Shown: positions 27,045-36,000 of the stretch, in pieces | Numbering within the stretch: the stretch's first letter is position 1 | How the letters are laid out: each line of letters starts with the position of its first letter | Assembly: GCF_038024095.1 (NCBI RefSeq) | Contig: NZ_CP150668.1 | Span: 124,001 to 188,000, forward strand | DNA from: Polaribacter tangerinus | Lineage (GTDB): Bacteria; Bacteroidota; Bacteroidia; Flavobacteriales; Flavobacteriaceae | Direction of reading: 5' to 3' | DNA length: 64,000 bases | Notes under the pieces: generated by a model | Seen by the model: only the letters and a program-made list of their open reading frames with translations | Database searches by the model: none | What the model was told of the DNA's origin: nothing | Translations under genes and position numbers: made by a program

Positions 27045-29483
27045 TTACTCTACTAAGCCAGACATGGTAGCTTTAATTATAGCTATATTTCTTTCTTTAT
27101 TGCTATTAGTGCTAGATTCTTGAGTAGAAATCATTTTTCGCATTAAGTTAATAACTACCTTATCAAAATTAAATTGTTTGTATTGCTTTCCTTTAGAAAC
27201 CATATCTTCTGTAAGGTTTTTTATAGCTTCCATATTATTACTCCTAGCAATCTGATCAAAGGCCTTTTCATAAAGTGCTTTTGTTGTTGAGTTGTTCGAT
27301 AAAAACATACCAGAAATTACACTTTTAGCAATAAACGGCAATTCTGTTGCGTCATTAGATTCTATAAATATTTTTGTAAGCGGAGTGGCTAAAATCTTTC
27401 TTACCTCATCAGGCAATTGTTTCGATTTTTGTATGGCTAAATCTTTATCCACATAATACAAGGCTACTAAAGATTTTCCTAAAACTCCATAAGAATCACT
27501 AGACAAAGCTTCTGTAAACATTGATTTATATAACGGATCGGTTAATTTGCCTAAAGTTTCAATTGCTGCGGCTTTAACAAGTGTTTTTTCTGCTGTTTTG
27601 GCTATAAATACAATCTTTTGAATTGCATCTTTTTTAGAAAACTTATTTATCAAATCTATGTTTTCTAAGGCTAAAATTTTAATTTCCTCAGAAGTGTCAT
27701 CTAAAGCTTCAACTACTGCTTTAAATGCATCTTTATCATCTTGTTTCTTTAGTACCTCCAACAAAGCCTCTCGTCTATGAGTAAAATGTACAGCATTTTT
27801 TAGTTGATAAATGTAGTCACTTAACACTTTGTTTTCAGAAATTTCTGCTAGCAAAACACCATCAGCATTTACTTGAATTAAACTTGGTTGTTGTTTATAA
27901 TTAAAAGTAAAAGAAGCATCATTATTTTCAACAAAAACTGTTTTTCTAGTTCGAGAATTTCCTTCAAAAAAATCAATTGTTAATGGGAATTGAAACTTTT
28001 CAGATTGTAACTGCAACACATTAACTGTAACAGTTTTTCGCAATAAGTTATAGTCATAAGAGATTTCTATTTTAGGATGATTTCCTTGATAAAACCATTG
28101 ATTAAAAAACCAGTTAAAGTCTTTACCTGTTAATTTTTCAAATAATAACCTTAACTCATGTACTTCTGCTGTTTTAAATTGGTAAGTATTTAAATATTCT
28201 TTTAATGTGGCAAAAAAAGCAGTATCTCCAACATAATTTCTTAACATGTGTATAATAGCACCGCCTTTATTATAACTAACTAAATTAAATAACTCTTCTT
28301 CCTCTAAATAGTTAAACTCTACTAAGCTTTTGTTTACATCCTGACTCTCAAAATAAAGTTTATTATTTTCGAAAAGATGGGTTTCTGCAGCTTCTTTTCC
28401 GTACTTATATTCTTGCCATAAATATTCGCCATAATTTGCAAAAGATTCATTTAAACTAATATTAGCCCAGCTCTCTGCGGTAACAAGGTTGCCAAACCAA
28501 TGATGAAAAAGTTCATGAGCAATTGTGTTCTCATGAGAATTACCATCTATTAATTGCCCTGGTTTTAGATACATTTTCTCTCCGTGTACTACGGCTGTTG
28601 TGTTTTCCATAGCTCCAGAAATATAATCTCTTACCACTATTTGATTGTAGGAACTCCAAGGAAACTCAACGCCCAACTTATCTGAAAAAAAACGAAGCAT
28701 CTCTGGTGTATTTCCAAATACAGATTTTGCATTACTTGCAAATGCTTTTTCGACATAGTAATTAACTGGAACTTCCTTATAATTATCTTTAATAATTTCA
28801 AACTCTCCTACTCCAAAAAAGAATAAATAAGGAGCATGTTTTTTTTCCATTTTCCAATAATCAGTTCTAAAACTCCCATCTTCTTTTTTATTGATTAACG
28901 TTCCGTTTGATATAGTTATATACTTTTTGGGAACCTTTATATATATTTCTTGTGTTGTTTTTTGGTTTGGAGCATCTATGGTAGGAAACCAACAACTATT
29001 GGCAGATGTTTGCCCTTGAGTCCATACTTGTGTTGGTTTATTTTTATCAGATCCTGTTGCATTTACAAAATATAGTCCTTTCTTATCTGTAAAAGTATTG
29101 GTTAACTTATCTTTTACTTTTTCTGGTCTAGCGGTATATTTAATATATAAAGTAAAAGAATCGTTTTTAGTGTAGGTTTTTGGGAGTTGAATGGTTAAAT
29201 TAAAATTATCATACTCATAAGGTAACGGAGTGTTATTTAATGAAACTTCATGAAACAGCATTGCTTTTGCATCCAATACAACAGTACTCGAAGGATAAAA
29301 GTAAGGTTTTAAGGTTAACCACGCTTCTCCATTTAACTGCTTTTCTTTAAAGTTTAGAGATACTTTTAGCTTGGTGTGTTCTAAATTATAGGTTTTTTCT
29401 TTTGCAGCATGGTAATTATCTTGGCTAAAGCTTAAAGTAAAAGTTAGCAAAAATAGTGGCAAAAGCAGATATTTATTAATCAT
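27045..29483 (-). CDS. M1 family metallopeptidase (aminopeptidase N-like)
   Basis: 812 aa with a signal peptide (about residues 1-20, FTLSFSQD), so it is exported. The M1 hallmarks are complete: the exopeptidase motif GAMEN at residues 290-294 and the zinc site HELFH (323-327) with the second Glu at 346 (SLNESFAN). The C-terminal 250 residues look like HEAT-type helical repeats. It removes N-terminal residues from peptides, probably in the periplasm for peptide nutrition. No T9SS sorting domain is present at the C-terminus. A -7 box TATTTTTG lies at 29506-29513, 22 bp before the ATG. Confidence 0.93.
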   Translation of the reverse strand: MINKYLLLPLFLLTFTLSFSQDNYHAAKEKTYNLEHTKLKVSLNFKEKQLNGEAWLTLKPYFYPSSTVVLDAKAMLFHEVSLNNTPLPYEYDNFNLTIQLPKTYTKNDSFTLYIKYTARPEKVKDKLTNTFTDKKGLYFVNATGSDKNKPTQVWTQGQTSANSCWFPTIDAPNQKTTQEIYIKVPKKYITISNGTLINKKEDGSFRTDYWKMEKKHAPYLFFFGVGEFEIIKDNYKEVPVNYYVEKAFASNAKSVFGNTPEMLRFFSDKLGVEFPWSSYNQIVVRDYISGAMENTTAVVHGEKMYLKPGQLIDGNSHENTIAHELFHHWFGNLVTAESWANISLNESFANYGEYLWQEYKYGKEAAETHLFENNKLYFESQDVNKSLVEFNYLEEEELFNLVSYNKGGAIIHMLRNYVGDTAFFATLKEYLNTYQFKTAEVHELRLLFEKLTGKDFNWFFNQWFYQGNHPKIEISYDYNLLRKTVTVNVLQLQSEKFQFPLTIDFFEGNSRTRKTVFVENNDASFTFNYKQQPSLIQVNADGVLLAEISENKVLSDYIYQLKNAVHFTHRREALLEVLKKQDDKDAFKAVVEALDDTSEEIKILALENIDLINKFSKKDAIQKIVFIAKTAEKTLVKAAAIETLGKLTDPLYKSMFTEALSSDSYGVLGKSLVALYYVDKDLAIQKSKQLPDEVRKILATPLTKIFIESNDATELPFIAKSVISGMFLSNNSTTKALYEKAFDQIARSNNMEAIKNLTEDMVSKGKQYKQFNFDKVVINLMRKMISTQESSTNSNKERNIAIIKATMSGLVE

Positions 29484-29610
29484 AAAAAGTAGGTTCTTGT
29501 AGTTTCAAAAATAGTAATAAAGATGATAGTTGTTGTTAATGCACCGTTAAAATCAATTAGCTTTTTTTTTGGGTGAGATCGACATAATTTTTCATTTACA
29601 ATTATTAAGT

Positions 29611-29645
29611 GTAAAAAAAAGCTTCAGTAAAAATACTGAAGCTTT
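29611..29645 (-). terminator. Terminator of the sigma/DUF4252 operon
   Basis: Perfect 12-bp stem (AAAGCTTCAGTA with TACTGAAGCTTT) and an AAAA loop; read on the minus strand it is followed by a run of T. It lies 28 bp after the stop of the last DUF4252 gene. Confidence 0.88.
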
Positions 29646-29672
29646 CATCATTCAAACTACTATGTAATTAAA

Positions 29673-30227
29673 TTACAATTTTTTATTTACCTGAAACAAC
29701 CCTAACATTTCTTGCAAAAGAGCTCCTTCATTTTCAACATCTACATTTTGTAACATTAGTATTACTTGTTCTGGATTAATGTTGTTACCTAACAATCTTG
29801 CCACTCCTACCCCTACTTTTTCTCCATAACCAAAAGCAACCATTTCATCTATAGCATTCGATTTACCACTATAATATACTGCTATATTCATACCTTTTGC
29901 TTTCATAGACATTAAAGACTTGTAGGTTTTGTTATCCTTAAATATACCTTTAAGTGTTTCTTTTTCAGTATTGTACTCAGCTGTACTAGTGTTTGCAACT
30001 GGCAAAAATACAATGTTTACTTTTTTTATGCTTTTTATTGTTTGTAAGACATCTGTAGAGGCATTTTTTTTGGGTGTAAATAAAGAACCAATAGGAAAAT
30101 CGCCTGCATAAAAACCTTTTTTATTGCTTGTTTCTACCAAATAACTTTGCAGTGATTTTTCGTTTTTACAAGACGTTACTAAAAGAGCCAAAACAAAAAG
30201 AGCCGTTATTTTATATTTATTTTTCAT
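29673..30227 (-). CDS. DUF4252 lipoprotein (last gene of sigma operon)
   Basis: 184 aa with a lipoprotein signal ending LLVTSC (Cys20). The body has the DUF4252 pattern: KKVNIVFLPVANTS, a charged helix, and MNIAVYYSGKSNAIDEMVAFGYGE, then a C-terminal MLQNVDVEN segment. Function unknown. It follows a second DUF4252 gene by 29 bp and belongs to an operon headed by an ECF-type sigma factor and a membrane protein, an arrangement repeated in many flavobacteria. Regulation by that sigma factor is inferred. Confidence 0.8.
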   Translation of the reverse strand: MKNKYKITALFVLALLVTSCKNEKSLQSYLVETSNKKGFYAGDFPIGSLFTPKKNASTDVLQTIKSIKKVNIVFLPVANTSTAEYNTEKETLKGIFKDNKTYKSLMSMKAKGMNIAVYYSGKSNAIDEMVAFGYGEKVGVGVARLLGNNINPEQVILMLQNVDVENEGALLQEMLGLFQVNKKL

Positions 30228-30256
30228 AATTATGAACTTATTTAAAATGATTAAAA

Positions 30257-30766
30257 CTACTCTTTTGTTAAGGTGTCTGCTAGCTTACTAATCATATTAA
30301 TATCTATATTACCACTTAAAGAAACTACCATAGCTTCAGAAAAACCTTTTGTTCTCTTATCAATTCCTTTAATAAACATTAATACTTCGCTAACATAATC
30401 TTTGGTGTTAGTAGTTTTTACATAAATTTTAACACGAGAATCATCTTCTTTAATTCTCATTAGTTCAGTCAATTTTTGTTGTTTGATTAGTGTATTTGCC
30501 ATTTTTTCCATGTTACTTGCAATTTGTTTGTCTTCAGAAGAAAACATTCTAAATTGTTGCAATTCGCTAATCATTTTAAACACTTGCATTTCTTTACTTT
30601 TAGACAATTTTTCTGGACTAAATTTCGATAGGATTTGAAACATATCTTTTGTTACAACTACCATATCTACTCCGTCCATATCCTCTAAAGAGTCAAATAC
30701 AGATTGTTGTGCATTTGATAATAATGGAGCTACTAAAAAGGCCATTAATAAAATTATTTTTTTCAT
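30257..30766 (-). CDS. DUF4252 exported protein
   Basis: 169 aa with a Sec signal peptide (cleavage near LLSNAQ). The mature part follows the DUF4252 pattern with MDGVDMVVVTKDMFQIL, a Lys/Glu-rich middle and YVSEVLMFIKG. It lacks the lipobox of its downstream paralogue, so the two probably sit in different places, one soluble in the periplasm and one lipid-anchored. Function unknown. Confidence 0.8.
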   Translation of the reverse strand: MKKIILLMAFLVAPLLSNAQQSVFDSLEDMDGVDMVVVTKDMFQILSKFSPEKLSKSKEMQVFKMISELQQFRMFSSEDKQIASNMEKMANTLIKQQKLTELMRIKEDDSRVKIYVKTTNTKDYVSEVLMFIKGIDKRTKGFSEAMVVSLSGNIDINMISKLADTLTKE

Positions 30767-30804
30767 AATTTCTGTTTTACTTGGTTTTACTATTATACTT
30801 GGTT

Positions 30805-31242
30805 TTATTTTAAAATTTTGTTTACAGTATCTTCATAAACATATAAAGAATGTAATGCTTGTTCTCCTTTTTGTAAGTTTTTAGACAATAATTGCAAGCC
30901 TTTACTCACTTGCGCATAAATTTTCTGAGCTTCTTTCTTTTGTTGATGCTTATTATATTGTTCGTTACCAACATACACACTAAACAATAGTAATACTGCC
31001 GCTGCTGCAGACAGCCACTTAAAGTTTTTTCGTTGAAACAAACTTTTATGTGGAACAATAATTTGCTTTTGATACTGTTCTTCTTTTGCTGAAGAAAAAA
31101 AAGAAAACATTGTTTTATATTCTTGCAAATGATCTGGAACATGGTTCGTAGAAAAATACTCTTTTAATAAGCGCTCTTCTTTAATAGAAGTATTTCCGTC
31201 TAAATATTTTTCTAATAATTTTTCTATGTTAGCTAACTCCAT
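30805..31242 (-). CDS. Single-pass membrane protein, probable anti-sigma factor
   Basis: 145 aa. An N-terminal cytoplasmic part (ANIEKLLEKYLDGNTSIKEE, the short helix pair seen in many Bacteroidota anti-sigma proteins) leads to one membrane segment at about residues 75-91 (WLSAAAAVLLLFSVYV) and a periplasmic helical tail of about 50 residues. The start overlaps the end of the sigma factor gene by 14 bp, a coupling typical of sigma/anti-sigma pairs. No zinc-binding HxxxCxxC motif is present. The anti-sigma role is inferred from topology and position. Confidence 0.7.
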   Translation of the reverse strand: MELANIEKLLEKYLDGNTSIKEERLLKEYFSTNHVPDHLQEYKTMFSFFSSAKEEQYQKQIIVPHKSLFQRKNFKWLSAAAAVLLLFSVYVGNEQYNKHQQKKEAQKIYAQVSKGLQLLSKNLQKGEQALHSLYVYEDTVNKILK

Positions 31243-31738
31243 AGTTGTGTTTTTTTAGTAATTGTTCTCTAATTGTTTTTCTTGCTCTAGATAAAGCAAC
31301 TCTTACTGCAGTTGGTTTCATGTCTACCATCTTACAAATTTCATCAAAATCATAACCTTCAACATCTCTTAATTGAATGATTATTTTTTGTTGCTCGGGC
31401 AAATTTTCAATCATTTTGTGTACTTGGTTTACACTATCTAAATGCTCTACTTGTTTGTCTAAGCTAGTTTCTTTTTCTTTGTAATTACTGTGTACTAAAG
31501 ACAAATTACTTGCTTGTTTAGACTTTAATCGATCATAGCAATAATTTTTTGTCATTGTCATCGCAAAGGCTTCTAAACTTTTATAAGTTGCAATACTGTC
31601 TCTACGTTTCCATAACTTAAAAAAAAGTTCTTGTGTTGCATCTTCGGCTTCTTCTGTAGATACCAACAATCTTTTTGCAAGACGAAAGACTTTATCTTTA
31701 AATGGTAACACAACTGTTAAAAATTCCGATTGATTCAT
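31229..31738 (-). CDS. ECF-type RNA polymerase sigma factor
   Basis: 169 aa with sigma region 2 (about residues 10-75, including AEDATQELFFKLWKRRDS) and region 4 (about residues 108-160, LPEQQKIIIQLRDVEGYDFDEI and the helix-turn-helix MKPTAVRVALSRARK). It lies first in an operon with a membrane anti-sigma candidate and two DUF4252 genes. Its upstream DNA contains the palindromic AACGTACGTAAAA-like stretch near 31751-31763, a possible autoregulatory site. Its target stress is unknown. Confidence 0.9.
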   Translation of the reverse strand: MNQSEFLTVVLPFKDKVFRLAKRLLVSTEEAEDATQELFFKLWKRRDSIATYKSLEAFAMTMTKNYCYDRLKSKQASNLSLVHSNYKEKETSLDKQVEHLDSVNQVHKMIENLPEQQKIIIQLRDVEGYDFDEICKMVDMKPTAVRVALSRARKTIREQLLKKHNYGVS

Positions 31739-31890
31739 TTTAATATAAAATAACGTACGTAAAACCTTTTTATAATTATGGGGGTTCTGTATTAATGACG
31801 ATGTATAATTTATTTTGTTACATCAGAATTTAAAAATAATACTATTTCTGATTATATTGCGTTAGTAAAACTATAGCAATTGCGTTTTTT

Positions 31891-33342
31891 ATGAAAAATT
31901 ATTTTAATAGACTTTTCCTTCTCCTAAGCGCCATATGCATAGTACAGTGTGCCAAAAAAGAGCCTGTTCCAAATAACCTAGTTATTCATGATTTTGTATG
32001 GAAAGGTCTTAATGCTTATTATCTTCATCAAGATAAAGTACCTAAATTGTCGGATAGACAGTTTAGTTCAGATACACAGTTAAATAACTATTTAGCAACT
32101 TTTACAGATTATAACGAACTATATAATAGCCTTTTAATTTCTGAAGATAACAAATCGTTTTTATCAGAAGAATTTATCGATAATAGTTTGCCACCTCATA
32201 ACCAATTTACAAATGGTGTAGAATTTGGCATTATTGGCAATCCTCAAAATGATATAGATGTAATTGGCTATGTAACACATATTTTACCTGGTTCTTTTGC
32301 TGAGTCTAAAGATATTAAGCGAGGCGATTTTTTTAATGCTATAGATGGTGTTCAACTAACAAGAAACAATTTCGAAGATTTGTTGTTAAATGGCAACGAT
32401 AACTTTGCCTTATCTATTATAAATTTTGATGGCTTAAATGTATCATCAACAATAAAAACCGTAAATTTAGAAAAGCAAAATTATAGTTATAACAAGGCTT
32501 TTAAAGAAAAAACAATAACTATTGGTGCAGATAATATTGGGTATTTAATATATAACAATGGTTTTTCTAAAAGTGATATAGAGCTACTAAATGAAACTTT
32601 TTTAAGTTTTAAAAACAGCAATGTAAATAAGCTTATTTTAGACCTTCGTTATAATATTTCTGGCGGAAGTTACGCTAGTGATATTGCCGTGTTAGCTAGC
32701 ATTATTACCGGGCAATTTTCTAACCAAGTTCTCATAAAAGAAGAATGGAATTTAAAAGCACAAGAATGGTTTCAAACACATCAACCAGACTCTCTTATAA
32801 CCACTTTTGTTGACAAAATATCAAGTACAACACCAATTAATAATTTAGAGGTTTCGGATATTTATATCATACTTAATGGCAACGAATTTACTGGATCTTC
32901 TTCGGTAGAATTACTAATTAACAGTTTAAAACCGTATATAAATGTTCATATAATTGGTAGAAATACTAAAGGAAACAATACGGGCAGTATTACATTATAC
33001 AATTCTCAAGATTATAATTTTGAGTTTAAAAATGAAAATCACTCAATATCTATTAGTCCTATAGTTTTACAGTTTCTAAATAAGAATAACGAAACATATT
33101 CCGACGGATTTATACCGAATGTAGTTTTATGTCCTCATGAAAATGTTTTAAATTTAGGTGTTTTAGGAGAAAATTCAGATCCTATTTTTAATATGCTTTT
33201 AAACTATATAGCTACCGGAAATAATATCCAAAGTAATGTTTGTAACATAAATAATTATGAATTCCTTTTTAGTTCAATAACCAGTCAAAGAGAAATTGAT
33301 AAAGGCATTTTTATAAAACAAGTATTACCTAACACAAATTAA
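31891..33342 (+). CDS. S41 peptidase-like lipoprotein, catalytic lysine replaced
   Basis: 483 aa, lipoprotein signal ending CIVQC (Cys20). It has a PDZ-like middle (GYVTHILPGSFAESK then IKRGD) and the S41 (C-terminal processing peptidase) domain with LILDLRYNISGG. Compared with the next gene, Ser337 (in TGSSSVELL) matches the nucleophile, but the residue 25 positions later, which must be Lys, is Asn362 (in TKGNNTGS). The usual RYNGGG loop is also changed to RYNISGG. It is therefore probably inactive as a protease and may bind peptides or regulate its neighbour. The next gene starts one base after its stop. Confidence 0.85.
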   Translation: MKNYFNRLFLLLSAICIVQCAKKEPVPNNLVIHDFVWKGLNAYYLHQDKVPKLSDRQFSSDTQLNNYLATFTDYNELYNSLLISEDNKSFLSEEFIDNSLPPHNQFTNGVEFGIIGNPQNDIDVIGYVTHILPGSFAESKDIKRGDFFNAIDGVQLTRNNFEDLLLNGNDNFALSIINFDGLNVSSTIKTVNLEKQNYSYNKAFKEKTITIGADNIGYLIYNNGFSKSDIELLNETFLSFKNSNVNKLILDLRYNISGGSYASDIAVLASIITGQFSNQVLIKEEWNLKAQEWFQTHQPDSLITTFVDKISSTTPINNLEVSDIYIILNGNEFTGSSSVELLINSLKPYINVHIIGRNTKGNNTGSITLYNSQDYNFEFKNENHSISISPIVLQFLNKNNETYSDGFIPNVVLCPHENVLNLGVLGENSDPIFNMLLNYIATGNNIQSNVCNINNYEFLFSSITSQREIDKGIFIKQVLPNTN

Positions 33343-33343
33343 A

Positions 33344-34810
33344 ATGAAAAAAAGAGTTATATTTTATTTTTTAACGGTTTTAATGTTAAATTTTTCTTGT
33401 GAAAAAAAAGAAGAGCCAATTACCGAAGCTCCTGTTTCTACCTCAGATGAAGTAAACCATTTTATTTGGAAAGGTTTAAACCTTTATTATTTATGGAATA
33501 CCGAAGTAACAGACTTAGCAGACGATAAGTTTAAAAATGTGACAGATTTATATAGTTATTTTAAAAAATATAGTTCTCCAGAAGAAACTTTTAACAGTCT
33601 TTTAAACAAACCTGGTATTGTAGATAGATTCTCTTGGATTGTAGACGATTATGTTGCGCTAGAAAACTCATTTCAAGGAATAAATATCACTACAGGAATG
33701 GATTTTGGCTTACGGAGATATGTGTCTAGTAACAGTAACATTTATGGCTATGTAAGGTATGTAATACCCAACTCAAGTGCCGAAAGTTTGGGCATAAAAA
33801 GGGGCATGATTTTTAATACTGTAAACGGAATTCAGTTAACAGATACCAATTATAATAGTTTATTATTTGGCAACACCGCTAGTTTAGATATTGGTTTTGC
33901 TAATTTTAATAATGGAAATCCTTTAGCAAACAATACTTTCTATTCAGTTTCCAAAACAGAAGTTCAAGAAAATCCTATTGCTATTTCAAAAATTATTAAT
34001 GTATCAAATAAAAAAATAGGGTATTTACTGTATAATCAATTTGCAAGTGCCTACGACCAAGAGCTAAATGCAGTTTTTAATACATTTAAATCTAATAATA
34101 TAGATGATTTAATAATAGATTTACGTTACAACGGTGGTGGCTCCACAACTTCTGCATCTTACCTTGCTAGCATGATTACAGGGCAATTTACCGATCAAGT
34201 TTTTACCAGAGAAGTTTGGAACGATAAAGTTACAGATGCTTTTTCTGCAGACAGTTTTACTAATAATTTTGTAAATAAAATAACAACAAGTTCAGGCGCT
34301 AGTATCTCTATAAACAGTTTAGAATTACCTAGCGTATATTTTATTGTTTCGGCAAGCTCTGCCTCTGCCTCTGAATTAATTATTAACGCTTTAGATGCTT
34401 ATATAGATGTAAAAGTAGTAGGTACACAAACTGTTGGTAAACAAGTTGGCTCTATTACACTTTACGACTCTGATAATTTGTTTAAAAGTGGTGCAAATTT
34501 AAACTCAAAACATAGTTATGCTATGCAGCCACTAGTTTTTGAAATTAAAAATAAGAACAATAAAAATTATCCTGAAGGAATTATACCAGAAACAAATTTT
34601 ACTGGAATAAATATGGCAGAAAATATTGCAAATTTAGGTGAATTAGGTAATGAAGATGAACCTTTACTGGCAAGAACTATTCAGTATATTACAACAGGGT
34701 TAAAAGGAAGTGCTAAACAAAAGGTTTACTATCAAACAACAGAAATTTACAACTCAAAATTAGCAACCCCTGCAAACAACACGATGTATAAAGAATTAAA
34801 GGAAAATTAA
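33344..34810 (+). CDS. S41 family peptidase lipoprotein, active-site complete
   Basis: 488 aa, lipoprotein signal ending NFSC (Cys19). The order is an N-terminal cap (about 35-115), a PDZ domain (GYVRYVIPNSSAESLG, IKRG) and the S41 domain with DLRYNGGGS, nucleophile Ser341 (SASASELI) and general-base Lys366 (TVGKQVGS), 25 residues apart as in characterised enzymes. It is a close relative of the gene just upstream, so the pair is a tandem duplication. It should act on envelope proteins or peptides outside the inner membrane. Its last 4 bp overlap the end of the converging GIY-YIG gene. Confidence 0.9.
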   Translation: MKKRVIFYFLTVLMLNFSCEKKEEPITEAPVSTSDEVNHFIWKGLNLYYLWNTEVTDLADDKFKNVTDLYSYFKKYSSPEETFNSLLNKPGIVDRFSWIVDDYVALENSFQGINITTGMDFGLRRYVSSNSNIYGYVRYVIPNSSAESLGIKRGMIFNTVNGIQLTDTNYNSLLFGNTASLDIGFANFNNGNPLANNTFYSVSKTEVQENPIAISKIINVSNKKIGYLLYNQFASAYDQELNAVFNTFKSNNIDDLIIDLRYNGGGSTTSASYLASMITGQFTDQVFTREVWNDKVTDAFSADSFTNNFVNKITTSSGASISINSLELPSVYFIVSASSASASELIINALDAYIDVKVVGTQTVGKQVGSITLYDSDNLFKSGANLNSKHSYAMQPLVFEIKNKNNKNYPEGIIPETNFTGINMAENIANLGELGNEDEPLLARTIQYITTGLKGSAKQKVYYQTTEIYNSKLATPANNTMYKELKEN

Positions 34811-36000
34811 GCCTTTATTACTATTTGTTGTGTTTTTTTATCATACCTGTAGCTTACAATATTACCAGATAAAATTAATGTAACCACTTTTTCAATAATG
34901 GGTCTTGGTGCAACAAACCATTCTCTAGGTGTTATCCTTTTTCCTTTAGAATCAAATACATCAACATTTAAACAAACATCTGCAAAAAAGCGATGTATTA
35001 AGTGCTCAAATTTTTGTGCGTCCATGTTGTAACATGCGTACTTAGCAAGTAAGTGCACGTCTGCATATAAATAGGTAGATTCTTTAGAGGCATTTTTAAT
35101 GCGCTCATGAACATCTATAGATGAAAAACCAATTTTATATAAATCATTAATTGATGCGATTTCTGGTTTAGAAGATTTTGACCTTAATATATATATCCAT
35201 CCTGTTTGAACATCTTCTTCGCTTACAATATTTGCATTTTTAAAAAGTTCTTCTTCTGATTCTTTATCTGTGTCTGATACTATGCTTCCGTTATTGTATA
35301 ATGCTTTTGCCAATGAGCGATAGTACATATTACTTTTTGTGCCATTCTCGAAAATGATTGTTGTTCTGCCATCTTTTCTTTCACTATCACCTAGTTTTCG
35401 CTTTTCTAGACCATCATCTTCTAAGTATAATAAAATACCATCTACAACGTAATAATTGCCTTTGTAAAGGTTCTGCTCTACATCTTTAAATTCTTTTAGC
35501 TTACGCTTCCCTTCTCTTAATTCTTTATGTATTTTTTTGAAATGTGCTTCATAGGGTGCAAAATCTTTTGTGCTCATTGCTTTTCTTCTTGCTGTGAAAT
35601 CTGTTTCAGCTCTTTCTGATGCACTTTTAACGTGTTTTAACTCAAAGATAGATAAGGTTTCATCGGTATCTAAAATACCTAAATCATCATCACTTAAAAT
35701 GTCTGCTACTGATTTTACTTCTTCCAGAGTATTTAAAAGATTATGTGTGTCGTATGGTTTTAATGTTTCTATTTTATTAGCATCAAGTCTCAACGCCTTT
35801 AATCTTGATAATAGCTTAAATTCAGTAACATTTGTCGCTTCAGGTTCTCTATCATTTTTTTCAAAAAAAGCATTAATTTCTTGGAACGATTCAATTAAGC
35901 GTTCATCTTCTGATTTTACATTAGAGTTTTTGGGTTTAGAATCTAAAATCCCAAACTCATCATCATTAAATATATCTTCTAATGTTTTCTTCTTATCCAT
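34807..36000 (-). CDS. GIY-YIG nuclease (T5orf172 type) of the defence-like block
   Basis: 397 aa. The C-terminal part is a GIY-YIG/T5orf172 nuclease: WIY at 268-270, YKIG at 288-291, catalytic Arg300 and Glu332 (KFEHLIHRFF). The N-terminal part carries the acidic motif DIFNDDEFGILD at residues 9-20 and again, slightly changed, at 100-111 (DILSDDDLGILD). Between them (45-72) is a module like the C-terminus of the helicase: a Pro, a spacer and E-x-x-L-x-x-x-L. The start overlaps the helicase stop by 8 bp. It probably cuts DNA delivered or translocated by the helicase; cleavage of foreign DNA is inferred from the methyltransferase nearby. Confidence 0.87.
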   Translation of the reverse strand: MDKKKTLEDIFNDDEFGILDSKPKNSNVKSEDERLIESFQEINAFFEKNDREPEATNVTEFKLLSRLKALRLDANKIETLKPYDTHNLLNTLEEVKSVADILSDDDLGILDTDETLSIFELKHVKSASERAETDFTARRKAMSTKDFAPYEAHFKKIHKELREGKRKLKEFKDVEQNLYKGNYYVVDGILLYLEDDGLEKRKLGDSERKDGRTTIIFENGTKSNMYYRSLAKALYNNGSIVSDTDKESEEELFKNANIVSEEDVQTGWIYILRSKSSKPEIASINDLYKIGFSSIDVHERIKNASKESTYLYADVHLLAKYACYNMDAQKFEHLIHRFFADVCLNVDVFDSKGKRITPREWFVAPRPIIEKVVTLILSGNIVSYRYDKKTQQIVIKA

